From the NCBI RefSeq assembly GCF_020386975.1, contig NZ_JABFNK010000001.1, forward strand, positions 62,001 through 126,000: a stretch of DNA of 64,000 bases. The letters run 5' to 3'. Positions 53,867 through 63,621 of the stretch are shown piece by piece. Under the pieces are notes generated by a model. The model had not been told where the DNA came from. It saw only the letters and a list, made by a program, of their open reading frames with translations, and made no database searches. Both the position numbers and the translations under genes were made by a program. Source of the DNA: Thermococcus bergensis (GTDB taxonomy: Archaea; Methanobacteriota_B; Thermococci; Thermococcales; Thermococcaceae). The first letter of the stretch is position 1; each line of letters starts with the position of its first letter.

Positions 53867-54468
53867 GCCTTTTCTTTTTTCCACCCCAATACTCTTGACT
53901 GCAGGTGCCTTTTTGGAAAAATCGTGAGAGGGTCTATTCCTCTTTCCCGCAAAAGATGTCTAAGCTCAACCTCATAGTCAGATTTTTCGAGCTTTTCACT
54001 TTCTTTAAGCTCCACCACGAAAAGCTTCTCCGTAAGCTCTCGTATTGTCTTATAGCCCAGACCGAGAAGAGGCCTTATGTACTGAACGTTAAACCTGTCC
54101 TCAAGGCTTCTCGTTTTTCTCTGATCAAGGAAGGGCACTCTGTCATCTCTTCTTGTTCCATCGCTTATCCTTTCCACATGCTCAAGCTTTGCAACTTCCT
54201 CCAACGCTCTTTCGTGGATAAACTGAATTGCATTGCTAGGATGGGAGTCCCTTATGCACATCTCAGCCGCTTCCTCAAGGATTTCCCTGTCAAGGAAGAT
54301 TACCTCATGGGGAAAGCCAAGGGCTTCAGCAGTCTCTTTTGCATATTTCCAGCTGTCGAGGACTCCAAAGTTAATCGTGATAAGCTTTACCTCATATCCC
54401 AGCTGTCTCAGGATGTATGCCGCGAGTGAAGAATCTTTTCCACCGCTGTAAAAATGATAAACCTCCAT
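53857..54468 (-). CDS. PP-loop ATP pyrophosphatase-type protein
   Basis: This protein of about 203 residues has the PP-loop FYSGGKDSSLAAYIL. Typical of N-type ATP pyrophosphatases that adenylate tRNA or small substrates before thiolation or ligation. Further conserved-looking regions are SDGTRRDDRVPFLD and GLGYKTIREL. No zinc-binding cysteine pairs are seen. The start ATG 54468 follows GGTGAGCTCT. Substrate unknown. Confidence 0.82.
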   Translation of the reverse strand: MEVYHFYSGGKDSSLAAYILRQLGYEVKLITINFGVLDSWKYAKETAEALGFPHEVIFLDREILEEAAEMCIRDSHPSNAIQFIHERALEEVAKLEHVERISDGTRRDDRVPFLDQRKTRSLEDRFNVQYIRPLLGLGYKTIRELTEKLFVVELKESEKLEKSDYEVELRHLLRERGIDPLTIFPKRHLQSRVLGWKKEKAHL

Positions 54469-54498
54469 AGAGCTCACCAGTGGTTAAAAAGGTTAAAA

Positions 54499-56292
54499 TC
54501 AGAGAGCACTCCAAAATGGATCCTGCTGGGCCTTCACCTTTGCAGTCTCTTTTAATGCCCTTATATCGCTCTCGTCCAGTATGTCTTTGAGCTCTTTCAC
54601 AAGCCTTACTGCGTCGTCTCTGCTTATATCGACGTAGAGTATCTCTCCGGGATGAATGTGCCTTCCTACTATTGCACCGTCGATGGCTATAGCAACCTGA
54701 TCTCCTCTCTTTGCCTCCTGCAGGAAGTCTTCTTTTGACTTGATTGATTTTATAACGCCGACTCTCTCTCCGTTCTGCTTCATAAGTGGATACCCTGGCT
54801 TTATTCTGCCTTCAAGGACCTCTATCCCTACTATCGCTGGGTGGCTCCTTCTAAAGATGTAGCGTTCGTCCGGAAAGATTCTAATGACTCCGGGGAACTT
54901 CGTCTGAGCCAAGAGCTCTTTTTTCTTCTTTTCTTCCTCAGCTTTTACCCACGCCTCGTAGTCTTCTATGACTTTGTAGATAATGTTTCCAACGAATATC
55001 GGGACATTTTTGGCCTTTGCAATTTCCTCTGCATCTTCGTTAACTTTCACATTGAAGCCTATGACAACACCGTAGCGGGGCTCTTCCTCTTTTACGCTCA
55101 GTGCTTCCATAACGTCTGTTTTGCTTATGTTCCCAACATCTGCCTTTCTTATTGGGATGTTCTTTGCTTGCAGCTCTTTGCTAAGTGCTTCAAGGCTTCC
55201 TATCGTATCAGCTTTTACAATGACCCCAACTTTGTCGGTGCTTATAATTACACTCTTTATCTGCTCAAGGATTTCCTGCTTTGCTCTTTCTATCTCTTCC
55301 TCACTTCTCGCCGCTATAACGGGCGAACCCGCAAGGGCATCTTCTAAGTTTGGAGCGGCTATCTTAATACCAGCCGCGGCAGAAACTTCTTCCACCTGGT
55401 CAAAGCGGTATCTTGGGTCTCTTATCTCATCGAGGGGTTTCGGTTTAAGGAGAGCCCTTATTTTCGTAACGATTGCCTTGTCCTTGCCACCCACGACTAT
55501 TATGTCGTCTTTTCTCAGTGTTCCATCATAGATTATCACATCTATTGTGGTTCCAAATCCGACTTCTTCCCTAACTTCTAGAATAGTTCCTCTCGCAGGC
55601 CCTTCAACCTCTATCTTCAGCTTTTCTTCGAGATATTTCTGGGCCAAACCGGCTATAAGTACCAGCAGCTCTGGAATGCCAATTCCATATTTGGCTGAGA
55701 TGGGTATTATAGCAAGCTCTCTTCTGAAGTCCTGAACACGGTCAAATCTGTTGGCCTGGAAGCCGAGTTCATAAAATTTTCCAATTAACTCCCAGAGCTT
55801 TGTCTCAAGCTCCTGAACTGCTCTTTGGTCTTGTTTTTTGATATTCACCAGGAAAGGCTCGTTTTCAACGATTTTCCACCCTTTTATACGGTCAATTTTG
55901 TTTGCAGCAACAACAAAAGGAGTCCTGTATTTTCTCAAAATCTCTATGCTCTCAAGAGTCTGGGGCTGGAAGCCCTCGTTTATATCAACAATAAGGATTG
56001 CTAGATCAGCTAAACTGCTTCCCCTAGCCCTTAAGCTTGTAAAAGCTTCGTGACCGGGAGTGTCTATAAAAAGCAAGCCCGGAATCTTGATTTCACCCTT
56101 CCACAAGCTTAAGAGGGGCCCGGCAAGTTGTCTGACCACTTCGATAGGAACTTCAGTAGCACCAATGTGCTGGGTAATCCCACCGGCTTCTTTCTCCGCT
56201 ACACGTGTATTACGTATCCTATCGAGTAATGTGGTCTTACCGTGATCTACGTGCCCAAGAACGGCTATAATTGGTTGTCTAATCTTTTTCAT
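54499..56292 (-). CDS. infB: Translation initiation factor IF-2 (aIF5B)
   Basis: This 597-residue GTPase promotes subunit joining. Start ATG 56292 (KKIRQPIIAVLGHVDHGKTT), with G1 GHVDHGKT, G3 DTPGHE and G4 NKID. Archaeal length, with no long N-terminal extension and no intein. Its minus-strand TATA-like TTTAAAAAG at about 56349-56357 lies just beside the 10-bp duplication of the IS at 56366. The promoter therefore probably survives. Confidence 0.95.
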   Translation of the reverse strand: MKKIRQPIIAVLGHVDHGKTTLLDRIRNTRVAEKEAGGITQHIGATEVPIEVVRQLAGPLLSLWKGEIKIPGLLFIDTPGHEAFTSLRARGSSLADLAILIVDINEGFQPQTLESIEILRKYRTPFVVAANKIDRIKGWKIVENEPFLVNIKKQDQRAVQELETKLWELIGKFYELGFQANRFDRVQDFRRELAIIPISAKYGIGIPELLVLIAGLAQKYLEEKLKIEVEGPARGTILEVREEVGFGTTIDVIIYDGTLRKDDIIVVGGKDKAIVTKIRALLKPKPLDEIRDPRYRFDQVEEVSAAAGIKIAAPNLEDALAGSPVIAARSEEEIERAKQEILEQIKSVIISTDKVGVIVKADTIGSLEALSKELQAKNIPIRKADVGNISKTDVMEALSVKEEEPRYGVVIGFNVKVNEDAEEIAKAKNVPIFVGNIIYKVIEDYEAWVKAEEEKKKKELLAQTKFPGVIRIFPDERYIFRRSHPAIVGIEVLEGRIKPGYPLMKQNGERVGVIKSIKSKEDFLQEAKRGDQVAIAIDGAIVGRHIHPGEILYVDISRDDAVRLVKELKDILDESDIRALKETAKVKAQQDPFWSAL

Positions 56293-56365
56293 AATCTCAC
56301 ACTCCACAAAACTTTTGATAAGCGTTACGGGATTAACTAAAACACCCGCTTTTTAAAGGTTAGGG

Positions 56366-57234
56366 GGGCGTGTTTATAGTAACCTTTATTAGGGTTTTTG
56401 CTGAATTCTTTCGGGTGGTTGTCGTGATCCCCAGATGGGATCACAGACTCAAAGACCCTGAAAGCGTGGCATTCGCAATTCTTGACGTTTTAGCAGACTT
56501 CGAATCAGAAGGAAAGCTGAAGAACCTGCCAAAATCCAAAAAATTTCCAGTAAAAACAATACTGGCAATACTCCTCTTTAAACAATACTACAACCTACCT
56601 CTCAGAGACGCCCAGCACTACGGCAGAAAATTCTTCGGAGCAAACATTCACTACTCAACCCTCCACAACTGGGAGAAAAAGCTGAACCTCGAAGAACTGA
56701 CAAACCACCTCCTGAAAAAACTCCAGAAATTACCCTACGCCAGCACTCAAGCAGACTCAACCATTATTACAAATAAAAAAAGGGCAGGATAGAAGTTCAG
56801 GCAATAACGAGAATCCTGCCGGGTTTACTGTATCCGGTTGCTGTGAAGATCACAACTTCTGAGAACGAGCTGATTGAACTCCTGCCGGGGGGTTCTGGGA
56901 ATTTTTATGCTGATGGGGCTTATGATTCAAAGAAAGTTCTGAACACTGTGGTGGAAAAGGGTTATCGGCCGATTGTTAAGAAAACTAAGAACGCTCCAGG
57001 TGGTTTTGGTAGTAAGAAGAGAGACAGAGTGTTTTCTGAAGAAGAGTACAGGCATAGGAATCCTCATGAGGGGTTCTGGGGTGCGTTTACAACGTGGTTT
57101 GGCAGTAGGATCCCCTGTTTTCTGAAAAAGACTACTGTAACCCGAATCCTGCTTGGGGTAATGTGTTATGGTCTGAAAATCCTCCTCAGAGTCAAATACT
57201 GTTTAAATAACAGGGGGTGAAACTAAACACGCCC
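56366..57234 (+). mobile_element. 869-bp insertion sequence, copy B
   Basis: It has the same ends (GGGCGTGTTTA and complement) as copy A, and a 10-bp duplication AAGGTTAGGG (56356-56365 and 57235-57244). It lies between the divergent promoters of infB and the SWIM gene. It is almost identical to copy A. Confidence 0.88.
56424..57220 (+). CDS. DDE transposase of the 869-bp IS, copy B
   Basis: It starts at GTG 56424 after GGGTGG. The first frame ends just after the A7 (56775-56781), the second continues one base back to the stop at 57220. Differences from copy A are single substitutions, such as NAPGGFGSKK against NPPGGFGSKR, and none repairs the split. The shared split in both copies supports functional -1 frameshifting or slippage. 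Confidence 0.78.
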
Positions 57235-57287
57235 AAGGTTAGGGATAATCTTAAAAATCCCCACGCTTACCACATTTAGTGGTTATC

Positions 57288-57827
57288 ATGGAGAAGAAAA
57301 CACTGCAGAAAGGTAAGAGCTACTACAAAAAAGGGAAGGTTTTATGGGTTCTCAAATACAAAGAAAAGCTGTTTTCGAAGGTTTTGGGTACTTATCCTTA
57401 TTATGTGGAAGTTGATCTGGCAAAAGACTCAAGCAGATGCACCTGTCCACAGGGAAAGGACTGCAAGCATGCCGCTGCCACAATAGTGGCTTTTGAAGAA
57501 GGATTTTACGTAGAAAGCCATGAACCAGTCTCAGAGTTTTTTCCAGAGGCGGCTTTAAAGAGATACCTGCTTCACGACAATCCGGAACTGGGACTTGAGA
57601 TTGTTTTAAAGGAGCTCCACTATCAGATAAGCAACGACGAGAGCGGGAGTGAAGTTGCCAAACTCTTGAGGGAGGCGCTAAAACTCTTTACTCTTGCTCC
57701 GTCTAAGGAAATAGGCTTCCAGATATTGGAAATTTTTAAAGAATTCAAGAGGCTTTTTTCGGACTACAACCTAACCAGAGAGCTGGAAATGGAAGTTAAA
57801 GAAACTCTAGAAGGCTGCTCTCTTTGA
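57288..57827 (+). CDS. SWIM zinc-finger protein
   Basis: This 179-residue protein has the SWIM motif CTCPQGKDCKHAAA (CxC...CxH, about 46-58). SWIM domains bind DNA or proteins, for example in recombination complexes and SNF2 partners. The C-terminal half is helical, without recognised domains. It starts at ATG 57288 after GTGGTTATC. A TATA-like CTTAAAAAT at about 57250 lies just beyond the IS. Converges with and overlaps the next gene by 32 bp. Confidence 0.85.
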   Translation: MEKKTLQKGKSYYKKGKVLWVLKYKEKLFSKVLGTYPYYVEVDLAKDSSRCTCPQGKDCKHAAATIVAFEEGFYVESHEPVSEFFPEAALKRYLLHDNPELGLEIVLKELHYQISNDESGSEVAKLLREALKLFTLAPSKEIGFQILEIFKEFKRLFSDYNLTRELEMEVKETLEGCSL

Positions 57828-58167
57828 GCTTTCTCCTTAGGGAATCATATACTTCTTTTCCATCTAAGGTAAAGGTGTACTCAACTCCAGCTTCATCTAA
57901 AAGAAGCTTCATTATTTGGAAGGCATACTTCGCCTTAGTACCCTCCATCTCAACTGAAACGAAATAGTTTTTCCTTTTCCCGAGAGTTATGTCAAAATTA
58001 AGCCTTTCAGTAAGCTCTACACCAAGGAAAGTCAGTTTTTTCTGTGTTTTGTATTCCCTCACCATAACGTGTGGGAACTTTTTTCTCAGCTTTTCCACTA
58101 TTCTCTCCACCTTGTTGTACTCTTGTTCATTAAGCTCTTCGGTGAGCTTAAGTTTTTCCACTATCAT
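57796..58167 (-). CDS. Uncharacterised small protein
   Basis: This 123-residue protein starts at ATG 58167 ([18 protein letters not shown]) after GGTGAAGTGC. Strand-rich core ([37 protein letters not shown]), no known motif, no membrane segment. It converges with the SWIM gene with 32 bp overlap, and is divergent from reverse gyrase, sharing the 77-bp promoter gap. Confidence 0.6.
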   Translation of the reverse strand: MIVEKLKLTEELNEQEYNKVERIVEKLRKKFPHVMVREYKTQKKLTFLGVELTERLNFDITLGKRKNYFVSVEMEGTKAKYAFQIMKLLLDEAGVEYTFTLDGKEVYDSLRRKLKESSLLEFL

Positions 58168-58199
58168 GCACTTCACCAAAAGAGGCCTTCAAAAAAAGT

Positions 58200-58208
58200 C
58201 TTATAAAG
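58200..58208 (+). promoter_or_regulatory. TATA box of reverse gyrase
   Basis: CTTATAAAG lies 37-45 bp before the ATG 58245. The ribosome binding site GGTGGTGAT directly precedes the start. Confidence 0.6.
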
Positions 58209-58244
58209 TTTGCATCCCTTAAAAGAGCATCGGAAGGTGGTGAT

Positions 58245-61200
58245 ATGAAGGCCATATACAGAGGCATGTGTCCTAACTGTGAGGATAGAATAAGTGACTC
58301 ACGTTTATACAAGAAGCATCCCTGCGAGGTATGTCTTGATGAGGAAATAAAAGCTGAGGTATATTTTGACCTGATAAAAGGGATTAGAGATGCCCTAAAG
58401 CTAAAAGGGACTTTAAAACACTGGGAAGAACTGTATTCTCTTGAGAGAAAGTTAAAAGAGGCTGAAGAACTTTTCGAGAAAGCCACTGACTTCACTTTCT
58501 GGAGCGCCCAAAAAACCTGGGTCAAACGTTTAGTGAGAGGAAAGAGCTTTTCTATAATCGCCCCCACTGGAATGGGAAAGAGCGTTTTTGGGGCTTTTAT
58601 GTCAGTTTATTATGCAAAAAAGAATAAAAAATCGTACATAGTCCTGCCAACAACACCTTTGGTAATTCAAACAATCAAGAGAGTTCAGACATTTGCAGAA
58701 AAAGCCGGGGTAAGCGTTAACTTAGCTTACTACCACGGAAACATGAAGAAAAAAGAAAAGGAAGAAATGCTCCAGAAGATACAGAGCGGAGAGTTTGACG
58801 TCCTCATAACCTCTGCACAGTATTTAGCGAGGAATTTTGACATCTTAAAGGATAAAAAGTTTGACTTTATATTCGTGGATGACGTTGATGCCTTCCTCAA
58901 AGCCTCAAAGAACATAGACCGCTCCCTCATTCTCCTCGGCTTTACCGAAGAGATCATTCAAAAGGCCTGGGAAATTATAAAGCTCAAAAAACAGATGGCG
59001 AAATACCTCAACGGCAACAGTAGTGACAAGAATGAAAAGCTAAAAGAGCTGAACAAGCAGATAAATGCCATTGAGAAGGAGATTAGAAAGTTCAAGCGTG
59101 AAAATAAGATAGGAGTTCTAATTGTAGCATCCGCCACAGGAAGTGCAAGAGGGGACAGAATAAAGCTTTACCGTGAGCTTCTCGATTTTGAAGTGGGAAG
59201 CGGCAGATCTGCACTGAGAAACGTCGTGGACAGCTATCTCTTCCCAGAAAAGCCCATAGAAGAGCATGTCAAAGAGCTGTTGGAAACCTTAGGCCCTGGA
59301 GGACTCATATTTGTCCCGGTTGATCAGGGAATAGCGTATGCAGAGAAGCTGACGAAGTACCTTCAGGATTTAGGATTCAAGGTGGAATTGGTCTCAGCGA
59401 AGAACAAAAAGGGGCTTGAGAAATTCGAGAAGGGAGAGGTTGACTACCTGATAGGCGTTGCTACGTATTACGGTTCCATCGTGAGAGGGCTTGATTTGCC
59501 CCACCTAATAAGATACGCCATATTCACCGGTGTTCCAAAGTTCCGGTTCAGCATAGACCTTGAACAGCCCACCATATACAGGGTTTTAGGGTTAATGAGC
59601 GAAGTCATGGAGTTTCTCGAAGATGAAGATAGGAGAGAGGCAGAGAAGCTGTATGCCAGACTAAGGAGACTCATAAGAAACATCCCGCAATTTGAAATCC
59701 TGAAGATAGAGGAAGCACTTGCAGAAGGCCTGCCCTTAGAAGGGTTCTCAAATCATGTTCTTGGGGTCTTTAGAGAAGCCGTTGAGTTCCTCAGGAATGT
59801 GTTAAGAAAGCCCGAAGTTCTAAAGAGGATAGAAGAAGACCCATTTGTAAGCCTCAAGAAAGAGGAAGGAAAATGGTACATAGAGATTCCCGACGTGAGA
59901 ACGTACATACAGGCCACGGGAAGAACTTCGAGGCTTTTCGCTGGAGGTATCACAAAGGGTCTCAGCGTTTTAATAGTGGATAACGAAAAGATCCTCAACG
60001 GACTTAAGAGGCAAATGCGCTGGCGCTTTGCGGAGTTTGACATGAAGCCCTTCAATGAGCTCAACTTGGAGGAGATACTAAAAGAAATCGACGCTGATAG
60101 GGAGAAAGTTAGGCTCATTATGGAGGGCAAAATAGCGGAGAAGACAAAAGACCTCGTAAAGTCAGCCCTTATGATTGTGGAGTCACCGAACAAGGCTAGA
60201 ACCATTGCAGGTTTCTTTGGACAGCCAAGCAAGCGGCGTATTGGGGATTTAGTGGCATATGAAGTAAGCATAGGCGATCTGATGCTCACCATACTGGCAA
60301 GCGGAGGGCACATGTTCGATCTCGTTACTACAGAAGGTTACCACGGAGTTTTGATAAAGGAAAATGATGGGAAGCTTTACTTTATCCCGGTTTACGATAC
60401 CTTAAAGCGCTGTAGAGACTGTGGCCATCAGTTCGTGGACTGGGAAGAGAAGGGGGTATGCCCCAAGTGCGGCTCAAGGGATGTGAGGGATGCCCTTGAA
60501 AACGTCGTTGCAATGAGAGAGATTGCCCAAGAAGTTGATGAGATACTGATCGGAACTGATCCCGATGTTGAGGGTGAAAAGATAGCCTGGGACATAAGAA
60601 ACGTTCTTTCTCCGTATACTCCAACCATAAAGAGAATAGAGTTCCACGAAGTCACGAGGCCGGCTATTCTAAAGGCCCTTAAAGAGGCAAGAGACGTGAA
60701 TGAGGGAAGGGTAAATGCTCAACTCGTGAGGAGGATAGAAGACAGATGGATAGGGTTCGAGCTCAGCCAGAAGCTCTGGGAAGTCTTTGAGAACACTTAC
60801 CTCTCAGCTGGGAGAGTCCAAACTCCCGTTCTGGGCTGGATCATAGAGAGATACAGAGAATTCGTGGAAAGCGAAACCGACTTCATGAGGTTAACCCTTG
60901 AAAACGATCTGGAAGTGACGCTTGAGGGAGCTAAGGAAGAAGTCCAAGAGGTAGTCGTTGAAGATGTCCAACTGGAGGAAAGAGAACTAAACCCCCTCCC
61001 ACCATATACAACCGATACTCTGCTCCAGGATGCCTCAAGATTCCTAGGATTTTCAACCGACTACACTATGAGGCTCGCCCAAGACCTATTCGAACTGGGT
61101 CTGGTGACTTACATAAGAACGGACTCCACTCACGTAAGCAACGTCGGCCTTGAAGTCGCTAAGGAATACATTACCGAAGAGATTGGCGAGGATTACTTTG

Positions 61201-61892
61201 CTCCAAGGAAGTGGGGAGAAGAAGGGGCGCATGAGTGTATAAGGCCCACAAGACCCATAGATACCGGAAGGCTCATGCAGCTGCTGAGGGATGGGATAAT
61301 AACTCTGGCAAGAAGTCTAACAAGGGACCACTTTAGGCTCTATGACATGATATTCAGGCGCTTTATGACTTCCCAGATGAAAGCGGCAAAGATACTCTAC
61401 GAAAAGGCCGTTATCGACGCAAAAGTAGCAAAAGCGGAAGTGGAAGGCTATGTGGAGATACTCTTCGATGGGTGGACAAAGCTCAGAGCTCCGCCACTGA
61501 GGCAGATACCGAAACTTGAGAAGGGACAGATAATTAAGGTTAAGGAAATCAAGAAATGGAGGGCTCCGAAAGTACCTCTGTTCACCCAGGGAGACATAAT
61601 AGCCCTTATGAAGGAGCGCAAAATCGGAAGGCCATCTACATATGCAAAGATCGTCAAAACTCTCTTGGACAGACACTATGTTATCGAAACGAAGGGAAGG
61701 AAGAAGTTGGTGCCAACAGAGCTTGGTACGAAGGTCTATCACTACCTAATAAGCAAATACAAGGAGCTCGTAAGCGAAGAAAGGACCAGACAGCTGGAGG
61801 AGCTCATGGATCTCGTGGAGGAGAACAAGGTAGATTACCAGGAAATACTGAACGATATGTACAAGGAAATAAGGAAGTACATCGCTTCTTGA
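58245..61892 (+). CDS. rgy: Reverse gyrase
   Basis: This 1215-residue fusion of SF2 helicase and type IA topoisomerase introduces positive supercoils, the marker of hyperthermophiles. N-terminal zinc finger (MCPNCEDR...HPCEVC), Walker A APTGMGKS (about 105), FVDDVD (about 210) and [13 protein letters not shown] are present. The topoisomerase part has a second zinc finger (CRDCGHQF...CPKCGS, about 722), [11 protein letters not shown] (TOPRIM acidic) and the catalytic Tyr in [11 protein letters not shown] (about 955). Full length, and no intein is present. Confidence 0.97.
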   Translation: MKAIYRGMCPNCEDRISDSRLYKKHPCEVCLDEEIKAEVYFDLIKGIRDALKLKGTLKHWEELYSLERKLKEAEELFEKATDFTFWSAQKTWVKRLVRGKSFSIIAPTGMGKSVFGAFMSVYYAKKNKKSYIVLPTTPLVIQTIKRVQTFAEKAGVSVNLAYYHGNMKKKEKEEMLQKIQSGEFDVLITSAQYLARNFDILKDKKFDFIFVDDVDAFLKASKNIDRSLILLGFTEEIIQKAWEIIKLKKQMAKYLNGNSSDKNEKLKELNKQINAIEKEIRKFKRENKIGVLIVASATGSARGDRIKLYRELLDFEVGSGRSALRNVVDSYLFPEKPIEEHVKELLETLGPGGLIFVPVDQGIAYAEKLTKYLQDLGFKVELVSAKNKKGLEKFEKGEVDYLIGVATYYGSIVRGLDLPHLIRYAIFTGVPKFRFSIDLEQPTIYRVLGLMSEVMEFLEDEDRREAEKLYARLRRLIRNIPQFEILKIEEALAEGLPLEGFSNHVLGVFREAVEFLRNVLRKPEVLKRIEEDPFVSLKKEEGKWYIEIPDVRTYIQATGRTSRLFAGGITKGLSVLIVDNEKILNGLKRQMRWRFAEFDMKPFNELNLEEILKEIDADREKVRLIMEGKIAEKTKDLVKSALMIVESPNKARTIAGFFGQPSKRRIGDLVAYEVSIGDLMLTILASGGHMFDLVTTEGYHGVLIKENDGKLYFIPVYDTLKRCRDCGHQFVDWEEKGVCPKCGSRDVRDALENVVAMREIAQEVDEILIGTDPDVEGEKIAWDIRNVLSPYTPTIKRIEFHEVTRPAILKALKEARDVNEGRVNAQLVRRIEDRWIGFELSQKLWEVFENTYLSAGRVQTPVLGWIIERYREFVESETDFMRLTLENDLEVTLEGAKEEVQEVVVEDVQLEERELNPLPPYTTDTLLQDASRFLGFSTDYTMRLAQDLFELGLVTYIRTDSTHVSNVGLEVAKEYITEEIGEDYFAPRKWGEEGAHECIRPTRPIDTGRLMQLLRDGIITLARSLTRDHFRLYDMIFRRFMTSQMKAAKILYEKAVIDAKVAKAEVEGYVEILFDGWTKLRAPPLRQIPKLEKGQIIKVKEIKKWRAPKVPLFTQGDIIALMKERKIGRPSTYAKIVKTLLDRHYVIETKGRKKLVPTELGTKVYHYLISKYKELVSEERTRQLEELMDLVEENKVDYQEILNDMYKEIRKYIAS

Positions 61893-61949
61893 TTGCTTCT
61901 CTTCCCATTTCTTCTTAAAACTTGAGATGAAAAGAGAAGAGAAAAGAAA

Positions 61950-63338
61950 TCACTCTTTTTTGTGCTTCATTTTCCAGTGGTGCCACTTGTAGAGGGCAGC
62001 AAGTGACTTGATTGCCCTTTCTGGCTCTGGGTAGGCTGGGATGCCGTGTTCGTTGAGCATGTCAATTGCTTCCTTGGCTTCAACGCCACCTACTATTGCC
62101 ACTACGAGCGGTTTCTTCCTTCCGCTTGCCTCGTACTCCTTGATGACTATCTTTGCGAGGTCTCTTGGGTCAAGGACAGCTGTCTGGCAGTAGAGGACTG
62201 CTATGGCATGCATCTCTGGGTGTGCCAGGGCATCTCTAATTGCACCTTCGTAGGATTCAGCTCCAGCCATACCTGTAAGGTCTACCGGGTTCTTGTAGCT
62301 TCCGAATGGTGGCATGTGGTTTGCAAAGACCTTGAGCTCCTCAAGGTTGTCGTAAAGCTTCAATCCTTCTTCCTCAGCGGCGTCAGTTGCCATAACGCCT
62401 ATTCCACCACCGTTTGTGAGGATTACAACGTTCTCTCCTTGTGGCTCTGGGAGGTTTGAAAGTGTTCTTGCCCAGTCAAAAGCCTCGCCAATTGTTAATG
62501 CTCTTAAAACACCGCTCTGCTTGAATGCAGCTGTGTAAATGTTGTCAGCACCAGCAAGTGAACCCGTGTGAGATGCAGCTGCCTTGGCTCCCCTTTCACT
62601 CCTTCCAGCTTTGATGATTATGATTGGCTTCTTCATTGAGACCTTCTTTGCGACTTCCATGAATTTTCTTCCGTCTTTCACACCTTCCATGTAAATCAAG
62701 ATGGCTCCGGTGTTTTCGTCAGTCTCAAAGTATTCGAGCAGGTCTGCATCGTCAATATCGCTCTTGTTTCCAACGCTAACAACAGCTGAAAGACCGACCT
62801 TTTCAAGTATTGTCCATCCCATAAGGGCTATTCCAAGGGCACCGCTCTGGCTGATGAGGGCAAGCTTTCCAGGCATTACATCTGTTGGACCGAAAGTTGC
62901 GTTGAGCTTGGCTGGGGTGTAAACAACACCGAAGATGTTTGGACCGAGTATCCTCATTCCATACTTGTGGGCTGTCTCTACAAGCTGCTGCTCGACTTTC
63001 TTCCCTTCTTCGCCAAGCTCTCCAAAACCTGAGCTTATAATTGGGAGGACTTTTACTCCCTTCTTTCCGCACTCTTCTACCACTTGTGGGACAAACTTAG
63101 CGGGAACAACTATAACTGCCATGTCTACTTCATCAGGGACATCGAGAATGCTCTTGTATACTGGGAATTTTCTTCCACCGATCTCTATTTCTCCGCCCTT
63201 AACGTTAACTGCATAGATTTTGCCCTCGTAGCCATAGTCGATAAGGTTTTTCATAATAGCGTATCCTATCTTTCCGGGTGTGCCAGAAGCGCCTATAACG
63301 GCAACGCTCTTTGGTTTGAAAAGTGCTTCTAGGCTCAT
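61950..63338 (-). CDS. Acetyl-CoA synthetase (ADP-forming), alpha subunit
   Basis: This 462-residue subunit of the ATP-yielding acyl-CoA synthetase makes acetate and ATP from acetyl-CoA and ADP, an energy-conserving step of peptide and sugar fermentation. It has the CoA-binding fold (SVAVIGASGTPGKIGY), the ligase-CoA domains, and the phosphorylated His in AASHTGSLAG (about 255). The beta subunit is not in the window. Start ATG 63338 follows GAGGTGAAGGA. A TATA-like GTTATAAC lies about 50 bp upstream. Confidence 0.93.
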   Translation of the reverse strand: MSLEALFKPKSVAVIGASGTPGKIGYAIMKNLIDYGYEGKIYAVNVKGGEIEIGGRKFPVYKSILDVPDEVDMAVIVVPAKFVPQVVEECGKKGVKVLPIISSGFGELGEEGKKVEQQLVETAHKYGMRILGPNIFGVVYTPAKLNATFGPTDVMPGKLALISQSGALGIALMGWTILEKVGLSAVVSVGNKSDIDDADLLEYFETDENTGAILIYMEGVKDGRKFMEVAKKVSMKKPIIIIKAGRSERGAKAAASHTGSLAGADNIYTAAFKQSGVLRALTIGEAFDWARTLSNLPEPQGENVVILTNGGGIGVMATDAAEEEGLKLYDNLEELKVFANHMPPFGSYKNPVDLTGMAGAESYEGAIRDALAHPEMHAIAVLYCQTAVLDPRDLAKIVIKEYEASGRKKPLVVAIVGGVEAKEAIDMLNEHGIPAYPEPERAIKSLAALYKWHHWKMKHKKE

Positions 63339-63570
63339 TTCCTTCACCTCATGAACTTTACAAAGGTTAATGCGAGAGAGGAGTTATAACTTTTCTCTTC
63401 TTCATTTGACGACCTAGATATCGGCGTTTGTTTAAAGAACCAATGGTTTTCAACAATAATAAGAGAACAAGTAGTTTGCAGGAGTCATAGTGTTATTAAA
63501 ACGACAAACTGTGATAAACTGTAGTGTTAAAGGGCAATGTTTTAAAGTGCTAGAGAAAAAATAGAAAGTG

Positions 63571-63621
63571 GTGATGACCCTTCCCCTCCCTGAGAGGGTG
63601 ATGAACACACCGGTAGGCTGA
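63571..63621 (+). ncRNA. C/D box sRNA (2'-O-methylation guide)
   Basis: Box C GTGATGA (63571-63577), a 12-nt guide, box D' CTGA (63590-63593), a 4-nt spacer, box C' GTGATGA (63598-63604), a 13-nt guide and box D CTGA (63618-63621) are all canonical. The guides predict targets GGAGGGGAAGGG and CCTACCGGTGTGT, methylated at the fifth base from each D box. It lies in the 280-bp gap after acdA, with its box D touching the next start codon. Confidence 0.88.

Noticed and set aside
54225-54260. Peptide MCIRDS in the PP-loop protein, known from Nextera adapter contamination
   Set aside because: The codons here (ATGTGCATAAGGGACTCC) differ from the adapter ATGTGTATAAGAGACAG, the frame is continuous, and the protein context is coherent.
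53905-54429. 174-codon plus-strand frame opposite the PP-loop gene
   Set aside because: Antisense shadow; the opposite strand has the PP-loop SGGKDSS and a good start site.
58245-61892. Intein in reverse gyrase, frequent in Thermococcales
   Set aside because: Helicase and topoisomerase motifs are uninterrupted and length is normal.
63589-63621. Short leader peptide MNTPVG before the PsiE-like gene
   Set aside because: The ATG and TGA are parts of box C' and box D of the sRNA; no separate ribosome binding signal.
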